Of a stretch of 64,000 nt of DNA, positions 37,378 through 46,523 are shown piece after piece. Below the pieces are notes generated by a model. That model was not told the DNA's origin. It saw only the letters and a program-made list of their open reading frames with translations, and did no database searches. Position 1 is the first letter of the stretch. Every line of letters begins with the position of its first letter. The position numbers and the translations under genes are program-made. The stretch is from positions 124,001 to 188,000 of the forward strand of contig VMTE01000044.1 in assembly GCA_013791775.1 (NCBI GenBank), in the 5' to 3' direction. The DNA is from Hyphomonas sp. (GTDB taxonomy: Bacteria; Pseudomonadota; Alphaproteobacteria; Caulobacterales; Hyphomonadaceae).

Positions 37378-37411
37378 CCGGCGTTTCGGTCTTCACCCTG
37401 TACCAAAGTCC

Positions 37412-37442
37412 AGCGGCCGCTCCCGGAGTGGCCGCTTTTTTT
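37412..37442 (+). terminator. Intrinsic terminator of the acidic protein gene
   Basis: AGCGGCC/GGCCGCT stem (37412-37418 with 37430-37436) followed directly by at least six T, 35 nt after the stop. Confidence 0.85.
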
Positions 37443-37470
37443 GGGTTCGGCATACGGGAAAAATTGCGGG

Positions 37471-38223
37471 CTAGTTCGAGTCGCTGCTGAAGTTGGCCGC
37501 GAGCTGCGCGTTGGTGCACAGCGGCAGGCTGGCGGCAGGCGGCAGGCGGGTCGTCAGTGAGCCGCAGGCGCCTTCAAAGTCGGCTTCGTCGAAGCCCTTC
37601 ACCGTCTGCAGGTTGGCGCCGGGCAGGCGGGCATCGCGGAACGAGGCGCCGGTGATGTCGGCGCCGCTCATCCGGGCGTCGGTGAAGATGGCGCCATTGA
37701 ACACGGTGCCGCGCAGGTTGGCCCGGTCGAAGACCGCGCCTTTGAAGTTGGCGGTGGACAGGTCGGCATTCTCGAGGCGGGCGATGATCAGCTCGGCGTC
37801 TTCGAAGTTTGCGCCGATCATCACGGCGTCCTGGAGGCTGGCGCCGTGAAGCAGGGCGCGGCGCAGGTCAGCGCCTGACGCCTTGATCTCCTGCAGGCGC
37901 GTGCCAGCGAACACGCCGTCCGCCAGCTTCGCGTTGGTGAGGACCGCCCCGCGCATGTCGGCGCCGGTGAGGTTTGCGCCTTCGAAATTGACGCCCACAG
38001 CCTGAACGCCGCGCATCACGGAATAGTCGAGTTTCGCTTCTGAATAGTTGGCGCCGGAAAGTGTCCAGCCAGTGAGGTTGCGGCCTGAAAGTTCGCAGGT
38101 CGCGCAAGTGCCGACATAGCTCGGCGACCAGGCCACCGGCTGACCTTGCGCCAGGGCGCCCGGTGCGGTGAATGCGGCGAAAGCGCCAGCCAACGAAATG
38201 AGACGCAGGTTCAGCTTGTCCAT
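37471..38223 (-). CDS. Secreted pentapeptide-repeat protein
   Basis: The 250-residue protein has a signal peptide (MDKLNLRLISLAGAFAAFTAPGALAQ) and from about residue 45 a run of A(N/D)LxX-type pentapeptides (GANLTGADMRGAVLTNAKL...GADLRRALLHGASLQDAV...GANFEDAELIIARLENADLSTANFKGAVFDRANLRG), forming a right-handed square beta-helix. CATC near residue 40 and two later cysteines could form disulfides in the periplasm. Periplasmic pentapeptide proteins have no single function. I start at the ATG at 38223, not at the longer frame to 38304 which would lack the signal sequence. Confidence 0.85.
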   Translation of the reverse strand: MDKLNLRLISLAGAFAAFTAPGALAQGQPVAWSPSYVGTCATCELSGRNLTGWTLSGANYSEAKLDYSVMRGVQAVGVNFEGANLTGADMRGAVLTNAKLADGVFAGTRLQEIKASGADLRRALLHGASLQDAVMIGANFEDAELIIARLENADLSTANFKGAVFDRANLRGTVFNGAIFTDARMSGADITGASFRDARLPGANLQTVKGFDEADFEGACGSLTTRLPPAASLPLCTNAQLAANFSSDSN

Positions 38224-38384
38224 GGGACTCCGAATAGACCTTTCCGGATATTCCCTAAACTGAACAAACTGTAAGAACTGTAAATGCGGCACGACTGTTG
38301 CCACAAAGCAATAAGTATTGCCGCCGCGTCATGTTTATTGCCGCGCGCCGGGAGGTAGTTGCGGCGCCGGACTCGCCTCTCAGG

Positions 38385-40625
38385 CTACTGGCTCGCCCGG
38401 CTTTCTTCCCCGCAGGTGTCGCAGGCCTGATGACCCGGCCCCGCTTCGAACAGGGTGAAGCTGCCGCAGGCCGGACAGGCCTGGGAAAGATAAACCGGCG
38501 CAAGGTCTTCGGGCGCCTGGGCAGCGGGTTCGTCGGCCGCCTTTTCAGCCCGGCGGGCACCGAGGATGACGATATTGTCCGGCAACTGCCCGCGCGAGAA
38601 ACCGCGTGAGATGAACTGGGCCGCCTCACTGCTGAACGCCGCCGGTTCACTGCGCGTGGCGTCACCGGCGCCGCGGCCAAGGCCGTCATGGGTGACGTCG
38701 GCTTCGGCAAGATCGTCCCTGCCAAGATATGACACCGCGAGCTCCCGGAAAATGTAGTCGAGAATCGAGGTCGCGTTGGTGATCCGGTCGTTGCCGGTGA
38801 CGGCGCCGGCCGGTTCGAACCGGGTGAAAACGAACGCATCGGCATACTCTTCGAGCGGCACGCCGTATTGCAGGCCGAGCGAGACCGAGATGGCGAAGTT
38901 GTTCATCAGGCTGCGGAAGGCGGCGCCTTCCTTGTGCATGTCGATGAAGATCTCGCCGAGGCTGCCGTCATCGAATTCGCCGGTGTGCAGGTAAACCTTG
39001 TGGCCGCCGACCGTGGCTTTCTGGATGTAGCCCTTGCGCCGGTCCGGCAGGCGGGTCCGGCGCACCCGGGGGGCCTCGTCGGTCAGGGCCGGCAGGTCTG
39101 GCAGGGCTTCCGCGTCTTCGGCGATCTCTTCGGCGAGCGATACGATCTGGTCCATGCGCAGGCGCAGGTCGTCCGAGGGCGGTGCGCGGTGGCCGGTCAT
39201 CAGGGCGGACAGGCCCGACGCCATCGCCGCTTCGGCGAGTTCCAGACCTTCGGCGGACGGCGCGCGCAGCATGCCCATACCGCCGAGCGCCCGGGAGGCG
39301 GCAGCGGTAAAGCGGATTTCGGCGTCGGCGGTCACGGTCAGCGACAGGCCGGCAGCGGCGAGGCCCTTGCCGGCGATTTCGTCGATGGCGCCGTCGATGG
39401 CGAGTTCGGCCGCCGCGATGTCCTTCTTCGAGAAGCCGACCGCCGACAGCAGCGCCCGGCCATCCGAATCGAAGCGCTCGGGCGAGAGTTTCAGGTCGTT
39501 GATGATGATCTCGTCGCCCAACACCCAGCGCGAGAAGGCCGCGTTGAGGGGCAGGCCGTCGCCGATGGCGCGGGTGACGCGTTCGATGGCTTCGTCGGTG
39601 AAGCCCCGGTCGCGCAGGCGGGTGCGGCCCAGCGCCGAATCGAGATCGTGCTCGCCGGCCCGGGACAGGCGCTCCAGCAGGACCGGCAGATGTTCGGGCG
39701 CGCGCCGGGCGAGGCCCAGACGGGCGGCGCGGCTGAGGCTGGGAGCGTCTTCGCCATAGGCGAGCACGGTGCGAACCGGGGCGGCGCCTTCGCTTTCGCA
39801 TTCGGGCAGCACGGCGGCCATGTCCCGGAGCGGCAACAGCGCCACCTGGCAAGACCGGCGGCCGCTGGCTTTCAGCGCCTCCAGGCCGAGCAGACGGCCC
39901 TGGGCGGCGGGAAAGGCGGCGCCCGTTGCGGCGGACTTGACCAGCGCGGCCAGCGCAACGCCGGCGGCGACGCCGGTTTCGGAGGCATAGTCGAGGCCGA
40001 GCGACAGGACCGCAGCGCCGAGACCGGCGACGACGAGCATGCCGTCGCCCAGGCTGCGCGAGGCCGCATCGACCGCGGCGCACAGGTAATCGGCTTCCAG
40101 CCCGCCCGGACCGATGGCCTGGGCCACGTCCAGCACCCGGCAGCGCGTGCCGGCTTCGGGCAGGGTGTGGCGCATCAGGTGGATTTCCGCGCCTTCCTCG
40201 AGCGCCGAGAGCAGCGCGTCCGACAGGCCCGCGTCGATATGGCCCGCCTCGAAGACGCCGGGGCGCGGAGACGGCGTGCTGACGGCGGCGGCGCGCAGGG
40301 ATGCGGCGGTTTTCAGGATGCCGCCCGGCTGGCGAAGGGCTTCTTCCATCACGTCCTGCGGCAAGCCGGCGGCGAGGGCTTCGGCGAGTTCTGCGTTTTT
40401 CGGGGCGTCGCCAAGGCGTTCGAGCATTTCCGCCGTCGCCAGCTGCGACACGCCGAGCAGGTTGGCCGCTGACCAGGCCGAGCGGACATCGCGCAAGGCG
40501 GCGGCTGTCAGTGGCTGGGGCGGGCGGCCGGCAGAGCGCAGCACATCCCGCAACCGGAGTTCAGCCGACAGCAGCCCGTCGGCCACTGCCGCGTCGAGGA
40601 GCTCGTTCTGGGGTTTCGCTGCCAT
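38385..40625 (-). CDS. NrdJ-related protein (TSCPD C-terminal domain), probably not an active RNR
   Basis: The 746-residue protein ends with an almost intact copy of the C-terminal region of alphaproteobacterial vitamin-B12-dependent ribonucleotide reductase: from residue 529, [62 protein letters not shown] and [32 protein letters not shown], then a zinc-ribbon with CPAC (717-720) and CDTC (735-738). The first ~525 residues are much more diverged. Segments such as [33 protein letters not shown] and [21 protein letters not shown] resemble, from memory, the NrdJ catalytic domain, but the cysteine-containing catalytic motifs are not seen. A full NrdJ is about 1200 aa. It may be a regulatory or structural paralogue. 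No B12 riboswitch is visible upstream. Confidence 0.75.
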   Translation of the reverse strand: MAAKPQNELLDAAVADGLLSAELRLRDVLRSAGRPPQPLTAAALRDVRSAWSAANLLGVSQLATAEMLERLGDAPKNAELAEALAAGLPQDVMEEALRQPGGILKTAASLRAAAVSTPSPRPGVFEAGHIDAGLSDALLSALEEGAEIHLMRHTLPEAGTRCRVLDVAQAIGPGGLEADYLCAAVDAASRSLGDGMLVVAGLGAAVLSLGLDYASETGVAAGVALAALVKSAATGAAFPAAQGRLLGLEALKASGRRSCQVALLPLRDMAAVLPECESEGAAPVRTVLAYGEDAPSLSRAARLGLARRAPEHLPVLLERLSRAGEHDLDSALGRTRLRDRGFTDEAIERVTRAIGDGLPLNAAFSRWVLGDEIIINDLKLSPERFDSDGRALLSAVGFSKKDIAAAELAIDGAIDEIAGKGLAAAGLSLTVTADAEIRFTAAASRALGGMGMLRAPSAEGLELAEAAMASGLSALMTGHRAPPSDDLRLRMDQIVSLAEEIAEDAEALPDLPALTDEAPRVRRTRLPDRRKGYIQKATVGGHKVYLHTGEFDDGSLGEIFIDMHKEGAAFRSLMNNFAISVSLGLQYGVPLEEYADAFVFTRFEPAGAVTGNDRITNATSILDYIFRELAVSYLGRDDLAEADVTHDGLGRGAGDATRSEPAAFSSEAAQFISRGFSRGQLPDNIVILGARRAEKAADEPAAQAPEDLAPVYLSQACPACGSFTLFEAGPGHQACDTCGEESRASQ

Positions 40626-40794
40626 GAGGGGGGACTCCGCGCCGAATCAGTTCAGCCGAGGGTGCCTTGGGGCCGCCTGTGCCGCAACCCTGTGCAGCCC
40701 GGATTTGCGGGCAAAGTTGCCTGCAGGCGATGGATGGATTAACTGCCGCGTCGTGGCCATATTGCGGCCATCAAGTCAGGTCAGGAACCGCTGG

Positions 40795-41187
40795 ATGCTG
40801 AAGCAGATTTTCACGTGGTGGAGCGGCAACACGATCGGCGCCGCATTCGACATCGGGCGCCGGGCCAACCCCGTCGGCACCGATGAATACGGAAATCGCT
40901 ATTTCGAGGAGCGCAAACCCTCGCTGGAAGGGCGCCGTCGCCGGTATGTGATGTACAACGGCCTGGCTGAGCCTTCGAAAGTGCCGGCCGACTGGCACGG
41001 CTGGCTGCACCACACGCTGGACACGCCGCCGACCAAGATGCCGCTGGACCGGCGCGACTGGGAAACCGATCATACGCCCAACATGACTGGCACGCCCTAC
41101 GCCACGAAGCCCAAAGGCAGCCTTGCGGCCGGCGACGCGCGCCAGAAGTCCGATGCCGACTATGAGGCCTGGAAACCCGATGCGTGA
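40795..41187 (+). CDS. NADH:ubiquinone oxidoreductase subunit NDUFA12
   Basis: The 130-residue protein is the bacterial homologue of mitochondrial complex I accessory subunit NDUFA12 (17.2 kDa, B17.2), found in alphaproteobacteria. Landmarks are TWWSGNTIGAAFDIGRRANPVGTDEYGNRYFE, RRYVMYNGLAEPSKVPADWHGWLHHTLDTPPT and the C-terminal WETDHTPNMTGTPYA. It binds peripheral-arm Complex I. The ATG at 40795 and the family opening agree. The gene is followed by mlaD with an 8-nt overlap. Confidence 0.93.
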   Translation: MLKQIFTWWSGNTIGAAFDIGRRANPVGTDEYGNRYFEERKPSLEGRRRRYVMYNGLAEPSKVPADWHGWLHHTLDTPPTKMPLDRRDWETDHTPNMTGTPYATKPKGSLAAGDARQKSDADYEAWKPDA

Positions 41188-41698
41188 ATCTGCGTTTGAA
41201 ACCGTTGTCGGCGCCCTCGTGGTGGTCGTGGCGGCTGTATTCCTGTGGTTTGCGCTGGCGCGCGGTGGCGAAGCCGCGACCGGCAGCGACCAGTATGAAT
41301 TGACCGCGCGCTTCAACAGCGTGTCCGGCCTGGCGCGCGGTTCGGACGTGCGCATCGCCGGTGTGAAGGCGGGCATCGTCAAGGCGATCGACGGCGACCC
41401 CGAACGCTTCGAAGCCGTGGTGACCCTCAGCCTCGATACCAAATGGGTGCTGCCGGACGATACCGATGCGCGCGTTTCGACCGACGGCTTGCTCGGCGGC
41501 GCCTACATCGCGCTCGAGCCCGGCGGCGGGATGGATACGCTGCCGCAAGATGGCAAGGGCGTGATCCAGTACACGCGCGGCAGCGTTGACCTGCTCACGC
41601 TGTTTGCCTCGTTCGCCGCCGGTGGTGGCGGCTCTGATACACCGGACGAACCGGCCGCCGATCCGCTGGTAGATGACCTTGAGGGAGTTGAGCCTTGA
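41180..41698 (+). CDS. mlaD: MlaD-like MCE-family lipid-transport protein
   Basis: The 172-residue protein has one N-terminal membrane helix (ETVVGALVVVVAAVFLWFALARGG) and one MCE domain (YELTARFNSVSGLARGSDVRIAGVKAG...LSLDTKWVLPDDTDARVSTDGLLGGAYIALEPGG). MlaD is the periplasmic component of the Mla pathway that returns phospholipids from the outer membrane, but in alphaproteobacteria it commonly sits with NDUFA12 rather than mlaEF. No mlaE or mlaF here, so partners are elsewhere. It starts at the ATG at 41180, overlapping NDUFA12 by 8 nt. Confidence 0.9.
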   Translation: MRESAFETVVGALVVVVAAVFLWFALARGGEAATGSDQYELTARFNSVSGLARGSDVRIAGVKAGIVKAIDGDPERFEAVVTLSLDTKWVLPDDTDARVSTDGLLGGAYIALEPGGGMDTLPQDGKGVIQYTRGSVDLLTLFASFAAGGGGSDTPDEPAADPLVDDLEGVEP

Positions 41699-42264
41699 AA
41701 TCCTTGCTTCGCATGGCGGCCTTTGCGGCCGCGGGCCTGTCGCTGGTCGGCCTTGCCTCGGCCGCGACGTATGCGAAGCAGGACCGCGCCACGCTGCGCG
41801 CGCTCGACAAAATAACGGGACGTTCGACGGACATCGTCGTCAAGGTCGGCGAACCGGTCGTGTTCGGATCGCTGAAGATCGAACTCAGGGCCTGCTTCCA
41901 GACGCCGCCGGACGAAGTGCCGGAGAGCGCGGCGTTCCTGCGGGTGTTTTCGACCCATGTGTTAGGCAATGAAACGCTCGGCATGAGCGATAAGGAAAAG
42001 GCCGATGTTGTCCCCGCTGCGGCCGTTGAAGCGCCAGTGGTATTTTCGGGATGGATGTATGCGTCTTCGCCGGGCCTCAGCGCGCTGGAGCATCCCGTCT
42101 ATGATATCTGGGTGATCCGCTGCACCGCGCCGGCGCCCGTGAAGCTGCCGGACCGCGTGACCATTCCGCTCGGTGACGAACCGTTGACGGACGATGTGCC
42201 GGCGGGCGTGTCGTTGACGGACGAAGCGCCGGTCTTGCCGGAAGAACCCATGCCCATCGACTGA
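41695..42264 (+). CDS. DUF2155 periplasmic protein
   Basis: This 189-residue protein has a signal peptide (MKSLLRMAAFAAAGLSLVGLASA) and the DUF2155 body: ATLRALDKITGRSTDIVVKVGEP, FGSLKIELRACFQTPPDEVPESAAFLRVFS, VFSGWMYASSPGLSALEHPVYDIWVIRC. Two cysteines (AC, RC) probably pair. Function unknown, but DUF2155 genes follow NDUFA12 and mlaD in many alphaproteobacteria, suggesting an envelope role. It starts with TTG, overlapping the mlaD stop (TTGA). The acidic tail (after ~residue 150) overlaps the 3' end of convergent aat by 166 nt. Confidence 0.88.
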   Translation: MKSLLRMAAFAAAGLSLVGLASAATYAKQDRATLRALDKITGRSTDIVVKVGEPVVFGSLKIELRACFQTPPDEVPESAAFLRVFSTHVLGNETLGMSDKEKADVVPAAAVEAPVVFSGWMYASSPGLSALEHPVYDIWVIRCTAPAPVKLPDRVTIPLGDEPLTDDVPAGVSLTDEAPVLPEEPMPID

Positions 42265-42875
42265 TCAGGCAGCGCGGGCGGGTAGAAGCTCGCCGGCACC
42301 TTGAGCGCCTGTTTGAGCCGTGCACGAAAGTCTTCGCGCGTGATTTCGATCAGGCCGAACTGTTCGAGGTGCGGATTGTGGAACTGCGCATCGAGCAGGA
42401 CATAACCCCGGTCGATCAGGCGCGCGACGAGATGGACCAGCGCGATCTTGGATGCATCGGTCGCGCGGCTGAACATGCTTTCGCCGAAGAAGGCACCGCC
42501 GATGGCGATGCCGTAGAGCCCGCCGACAAGGCGGTCGCCGTCCCAGCACTCGACTGAATGCGCATGTCCTTGCCGGTGCAGCGCGCTGTAGAGGTTGAGG
42601 ATGGAGGCGTTGATCCAAGTATTGGGCCGGCCTTCGTGCGGTTCGCCGCAAGCCTCGATGACGCGTGTGAAGGCAGTGTCGAAGGAGACTCGGTAAGGCT
42701 CCTGGATCACTGTGCGCTTCAGACGTTTCGGGATGTGGAAGGCGTCGAGCGGCAGGATGCCGCGCAGCTCCGGATCGACGAGAAACAGGCGCGGATCATC
42801 GCGCGCATCCGCCATCGGAAACACGCCCCGGCGGTAGCAGGCGAGCAGATCTTCAGGGGAGAAGCGGGCGGACAT
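42099..42875 (-). CDS. aat: Leucyl/phenylalanyl-tRNA--protein transferase
   Basis: The 258-residue enzyme adds Leu/Phe to proteins with N-terminal Arg or Lys, marking them for ClpAP via the N-end rule. The family body is present: LLACYRRGVFPMAD, RVIEACGEPHEGRPNTWIN, HRQGHAHSVECWDGDRLVGGLYGIAIGGAFFGESMFS, ALVHLVARLIDRGYVLLDAQFHNPHLEQFG. A normal Aat would end near residue 200 (VPASFYPP). Here the frame runs on for about 55 low-complexity, Ser/Gly-rich residues that overlap the DUF2155 gene in antisense. This tail may not be conserved. Confidence 0.93.
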   Translation of the reverse strand: MSARFSPEDLLACYRRGVFPMADARDDPRLFLVDPELRGILPLDAFHIPKRLKRTVIQEPYRVSFDTAFTRVIEACGEPHEGRPNTWINASILNLYSALHRQGHAHSVECWDGDRLVGGLYGIAIGGAFFGESMFSRATDASKIALVHLVARLIDRGYVLLDAQFHNPHLEQFGLIEITREDFRARLKQALKVPASFYPPALPDQSMGMGSSGKTGASSVNDTPAGTSSVNGSSPSGMVTRSGSFTGAGAVQRITQIS

Positions 42876-42963
42876 GGCGCAGATATGGGTCGCGCCGGGC
42901 AGGGTGTAAATGCGCCGATGGCGTCAGGATTTTGGTGACATGGAGCCTTGGTCCGATTCCAAG

Positions 42964-43009
42964 TCTCTCCGGCGCGGGATACCTGCCTGTGCAGGTATCG
43001 GCGGAGAGG
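42964..43009. repeat. Palindromic repeat between aat and accC
   Basis: The 9-bp perfect stem GATACCTGC/GCAGGTATC with a 4-nt loop is flanked by CTCTCC and GGAGAG. The CTCTCC/GGAGAG flanks recur at 25438-25461. It lies just after the accC stop (minus strand), where it could also stabilise the mRNA end. Confidence 0.65.
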
Positions 43010-43028
43010 GCGGGATTTGCCGAAAGTC

Positions 43029-44417
43029 CTAGCCTTCGGCCGCCGCTTCCGCCTCGGCCGCCTTCGAATCCGCGAGGAACTTTTCCAGCCAGTGGATGTT
43101 GTAATGGCCGGCAACGACGTCGTCATTGTCCACGAGGCGGCGGTGGAGGTCGAGCGTGGTGTGGACGCCGCCGACAACCATTTCCTGCAAGGATCGCTTG
43201 AGGCGCATCAGGCATTCGCGGCGGGTGCGGCCGTGGACGATCAGCTTGCCGATCAGCGAGTCGTAGTGTGGCGGGATCCGGTAGCCGGCATAGACCGCGC
43301 TATCGAGGCGCACGTCCGGGCCGCCGGGGGCGTGGAACTCAGTGATCAGGCCCGGCGAGGGCACGAAGGTTTCCGGGTGTTCGGCGTTGACGCGGCATTC
43401 GATGGCGTGGCCGACCAGCATCACGTCTTCCTGGCGGAAGGAAAGCGCCTTGCCCTCGGCGATACGGATCTGCTCGCGCACAAGGTCGATGCCGGTGATC
43501 ATTTCGGTGACCGGGTGTTCGACCTGAAGACGGGTGTTCATTTCGATGAAGTAGAACTTGCCCTCTTCATACAGGAACTCGATCGTGCCGGCGCCGCGAT
43601 AGCCGATCTTCTGCATCGCGCGGGCGCAGATCATGCCGATCTCTTCGCGCTGGATCTGGTTGAGTGCCGGCGAGGGGGCTTCCTCGAGGACTTTCTGGTT
43701 ACGGCGCTGCAGCGAGCAGTCGCGCTCCCACAGGTGGGCGACGTTGCCGTGCGTGTCGGCGATCACCTGGATCTCGATGTGGCGAGGACCCTGCAGGTAT
43801 TTCTCGAGATACACCGCGTCGTCGCCGAAGGCGGCTTTCGATTCGGTCTTGGCCGTCTTCACGGCGTTCTCGAGGTCGGACTCGGTCATCGCCAGCTTCA
43901 TGCCGCGCCCGCCGCCGCCGGCAGAGGCTTTCACCAGAACCGGGTAGCCGATCTTCTTGGCAGCCTTCTTGGCCTCGGAAATCGACTCGATGGCGCCTTC
44001 GGAGCCGGGAACGCAGGGCACACCGGCCGCGATCATCGCAGCTTTGGCGGCGATCTTGTCGCCCATGATGCGGATATGCTCCGCCGTCGGACCAATGAAG
44101 GCAAGCCCGTGGGCTTCCACCATTTCGGCAAACTGGGCGTTTTCCGACAGGAATCCGTAGCCGGGGTGGATGGCATCGGCGCCGGTGATTTCAGCGGCCG
44201 CGAGGATGCGGGATTTCTTGAGATAGCTTTCCGAGGACGGCGCCGGGCCAATGCAGACGCTTTCGTCCGCGAGTCGAACGGCCATGGCATCGCGGTCGGC
44301 TTCCGAATGGACGACCACGGTGGACAGGCCCATTTCCTTGCACGCGCGGTGGATGCGCAGCGCGATCTCGCCGCGATTCGCGATCAGGACTTTGTGGATG
44401 GGTCTTGGATCAGCCAT
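43029..44417 (-). CDS. accC: Acetyl-CoA carboxylase, biotin carboxylase subunit
   Basis: The 462-residue ATP-grasp enzyme carboxylates biotin on AccB, first step of fatty acid synthesis. It shows [32 protein letters not shown] (ATP-binding glycine loop), [58 protein letters not shown], and the catalytic C-terminal. The start lies 2 nt after the accB stop, so accB-accC form one operon with aroQ just upstream of accB. Confidence 0.96.
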   Translation of the reverse strand: MADPRPIHKVLIANRGEIALRIHRACKEMGLSTVVVHSEADRDAMAVRLADESVCIGPAPSSESYLKKSRILAAAEITGADAIHPGYGFLSENAQFAEMVEAHGLAFIGPTAEHIRIMGDKIAAKAAMIAAGVPCVPGSEGAIESISEAKKAAKKIGYPVLVKASAGGGGRGMKLAMTESDLENAVKTAKTESKAAFGDDAVYLEKYLQGPRHIEIQVIADTHGNVAHLWERDCSLQRRNQKVLEEAPSPALNQIQREEIGMICARAMQKIGYRGAGTIEFLYEEGKFYFIEMNTRLQVEHPVTEMITGIDLVREQIRIAEGKALSFRQEDVMLVGHAIECRVNAEHPETFVPSPGLITEFHAPGGPDVRLDSAVYAGYRIPPHYDSLIGKLIVHGRTRRECLMRLKRSLQEMVVGGVHTTLDLHRRLVDNDDVVAGHYNIHWLEKFLADSKAAEAEAAAEG

Positions 44418-44419
44418 GA

Positions 44420-44890
44420 CTACTCGATCAGGACGAGCGGCTCGCCATATTCGACGGGCTGGGAACTCTGAACGTAGATGGCTTTTACGATGCCGGCCCG
44501 GTCGGCCTCGACCGGGTTGAAGGTCTTCATGGCCTCGACCAGCATCAGCGTATCGCCCTTTTTCACCTTGTCGCCGACATTGATGTACGGCTTCGACTGG
44601 GGATCGGGGGAGAGATAGACCGTGCCGACCATCGGGGACTTCACGGCATTGTCGGGAACGGCCGCAACAACCGGGCCTGCGCCGGGTCCTGCAGGTGCCG
44701 GAAGGGCCGCAACCGGCGATGCGGCCGCAGCCGGCGCGACCGAAGCGTGCACGATCTGTGTGCCGCCCCGCGCGACCCGGACTTTCAGCCCGTCATGCTC
44801 GATCTCGATTTCGCCAAGGTCGCCTTCCCGGAGGATGGCCGCCAGCTCACGGATCAGGGCGGTATCCAGCTTGTTCTTGGAAACACTCAT
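44420..44890 (-). CDS. accB: Acetyl-CoA carboxylase, biotin carboxyl carrier protein (BCCP)
   Basis: The 156-residue carrier has an N-terminal region ([29 protein letters not shown]), an alanine/proline-rich linker and the C-terminal biotinyl domain, with the biotinylated lysine in VEAMKTFN and the thumb-like [13 protein letters not shown]. It carries CO2 between AccC and the carboxyltransferase AccAD, which is elsewhere. The gene follows aroQ by only 6 nt, and accC follows it by 2 nt. Confidence 0.95.
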   Translation of the reverse strand: MSVSKNKLDTALIRELAAILREGDLGEIEIEHDGLKVRVARGGTQIVHASVAPAAAASPVAALPAPAGPGAGPVVAAVPDNAVKSPMVGTVYLSPDPQSKPYINVGDKVKKGDTLMLVEAMKTFNPVEADRAGIVKAIYVQSSQPVEYGEPLVLIE

Positions 44891-44896
44891 TTTATT

Positions 44897-45340
44897 CTAA
44901 CTCCCTCCCTGACCTGACAGCCGCATGGCAGCGTTCAGGGCCAGCTCGTACCCATAGGCACCTAGCCCGGCAATCGTTGCCGTTGCAACAGGCGCAACGT
45001 AGTTAACATGCCGGAACGCTTCGCGTGCAGCTGGATTGGACAAGTGCACTTCAATGACTGGAATCTTGAGTGATTTCAAGGCGTCATGTAGCGCGATGGA
45101 CGTATGTGTGTAAGCGGCCGCGTTGAGAATCAAGACAGCGGCTTCGCGGCCGGCTTCCTGGACCCATGTGACGAGCTCGCCTTCCGAGTTGGTCTGGCGC
45201 AGCACAAGCGCCGTTTTGGGCGCCTGAGCGCGCAGCCTGGCGTGGATATCTTCCAGGGTGTCGCGGCCGTATATCTCGGGCTCGCGGGTGCCGAGCAGAT
45301 TGAGATTGGGGCCGCCGAGGACATATACCGGTTTCGACAT
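44897..45340 (-). CDS. aroQ: 3-dehydroquinate dehydratase, type II
   Basis: The 147-residue type II dehydroquinase catalyses the third step of the shikimate pathway by a trans dehydration. Key segments are [19 protein letters not shown] (with the catalytic tyrosine), [34 protein letters not shown] and [19 protein letters not shown]. The ATG at 45340 matches the conserved start; the frame continues upstream to 45376 without homology. AroQ next to accBC is standard in proteobacteria, and it is divergent from thiS. Confidence 0.95.
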   Translation of the reverse strand: MSKPVYVLGGPNLNLLGTREPEIYGRDTLEDIHARLRAQAPKTALVLRQTNSEGELVTWVQEAGREAAVLILNAAAYTHTSIALHDALKSLKIPVIEVHLSNPAAREAFRHVNYVAPVATATIAGLGAYGYELALNAAMRLSGQGGS

Positions 45341-45399
45341 GGGCCTCCGTTTGCGCTGGAACGCCGTGTGTTGCAAGAGGGCAACAGGAGCTGACTGCG

Positions 45400-45612
45400 A
45401 TGAAGATCATCCTCAATGGCGAACCACTGGAAATCGAGGCCGGAGCGACCGTGGCGATGCTGGTTCTTCGCCTGTCGGGCGAGACAGGACGCGACCCCCG
45501 CGGCATCGCGGTCGAGCGCAATCTCGAGATCGTACCGAAGTCCGAACAGGCTCTGACGGTGCTCGCAGAGGGCGACCGGATCGAGCTGGTGCAGTTCGTG
45601 GGCGGCGGTTGA
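45400..45612 (+). CDS. thiS: Thiamine biosynthesis sulfur-carrier ThiS
   Basis: The 70-residue ubiquitin-like protein carries sulfur as a C-terminal thiocarboxylate for the thiazole ring. It begins [20 protein letters not shown] and ends in VGGG, so it keeps the C-terminal Gly-Gly that ThiF adenylates, with one extra glycine. It lies in tandem with thiG. No TPP riboswitch was found upstream. Confidence 0.93.
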   Translation: MKIILNGEPLEIEAGATVAMLVLRLSGETGRDPRGIAVERNLEIVPKSEQALTVLAEGDRIELVQFVGGG

Positions 45613-45729
45613 TTCCCTCAGAAAACCGTCCACAACCTGTCCACACGAACCGGCGGACTTCTGGACGGTATGGGTGGTTTGAAAGCAGAGACGTTGACGC
45701 CCCGCCGAAGGACGGCCAGAGCTTCCGGC

Positions 45730-46515
45730 ATGACTGAAATTTTCCCCGACGACCCGCTGGTCATTGCCGGCAAAAGCTATGCGTCGCGCCTGATCGTCGG
45801 CACGGGCAAGTATGCTTCGTATCAACAGAACGCCGACGCCGCCCGGGCGGCGGGGGCCGAGATCGTCACCGTGGCGCTGCGCCGGGTGAACCTTTCGGAC
45901 AAGAGCCAGGAAATCCTGTCGGACTTTGTGAAGCCGACGGAATTCACCTACCTGCCGAACACGGCCGGTTGCTACACCGCCGACGACGCCGTGCGCACGC
46001 TGCGCCTGGCGCGCGAGGCGGGCGGGTGGAACCTCGTGAAACTGGAAGTGCTGGCCGACCAGAAGACGCTGTATCCGAACATGCCGGAGACGCTGAAAGC
46101 GGCCGAAGCGCTGATCAGGGACGGCTTCGAAGTGATGGTCTATTGCTCGGATGATCCGGTCTATGCGCGCCTGCTGGAAGAAGCGGGTTGCTGCGCGATC
46201 ATGCCGCTCGGCTCGCTGATCGGCTCGGGCCTTGGCATTATGAACCCGGTGAACATCAGACTGATCGTGGAAGCGGCGCGTGTGCCGGTGATCGTGGATG
46301 CGGGCGTCGGCACGGCGTCGGACGCGGCGATTGCCATGGAACTCGGGTGTGACGGTGTACTGATGAATACCGCCATCGCCGCCGCGAAGGATCCGGTCCG
46401 CATGGCGCGGGCGATGAAGCACGCCGTGATCGCAGGCCGCGAGGCGTATCTTGCCGGGCGGATGCCGAAGAAGATGTACGCCGACCCGAGCTCGCCGCTC
46501 GCGGGATTGATCTAG
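45730..46515 (+). CDS. thiG: Thiazole synthase ThiG
   Basis: The 261-residue TIM-barrel builds the thiamine thiazole from deoxyxylulose-5-P, dehydroglycine and ThiS-COSH. Seen are [57 protein letters not shown], the Schiff-base lysine in [27 protein letters not shown] and [29 protein letters not shown] start at 45730 ([12 protein letters not shown]); the frame extends to 45670 but those residues are not family-like. thiC, thiO and thiF are not in the window. Confidence 0.94.
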   Translation: MTEIFPDDPLVIAGKSYASRLIVGTGKYASYQQNADAARAAGAEIVTVALRRVNLSDKSQEILSDFVKPTEFTYLPNTAGCYTADDAVRTLRLAREAGGWNLVKLEVLADQKTLYPNMPETLKAAEALIRDGFEVMVYCSDDPVYARLLEEAGCCAIMPLGSLIGSGLGIMNPVNIRLIVEAARVPVIVDAGVGTASDAAIAMELGCDGVLMNTAIAAAKDPVRMARAMKHAVIAGREAYLAGRMPKKMYADPSSPLAGLI

Positions 46516-46523
46516 GTCTCCGC

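Noticed and set aside
38868..40472. 534-codon plus-strand frame over the NrdJ-like gene
   Set aside because: Arg/Gly/Gln-rich shadow composition; the minus-strand protein has clear homology.
45340..45399. TPP riboswitch before thiS
   Set aside because: Only 59 nt to aroQ and no THI-box sequence.
45612..45729. Two TGTCCACA-like words between thiS and thiG as DnaA boxes
   Set aside because: Both depart from TTATCCACA and no AT-rich unwinding region is nearby, so not an origin.
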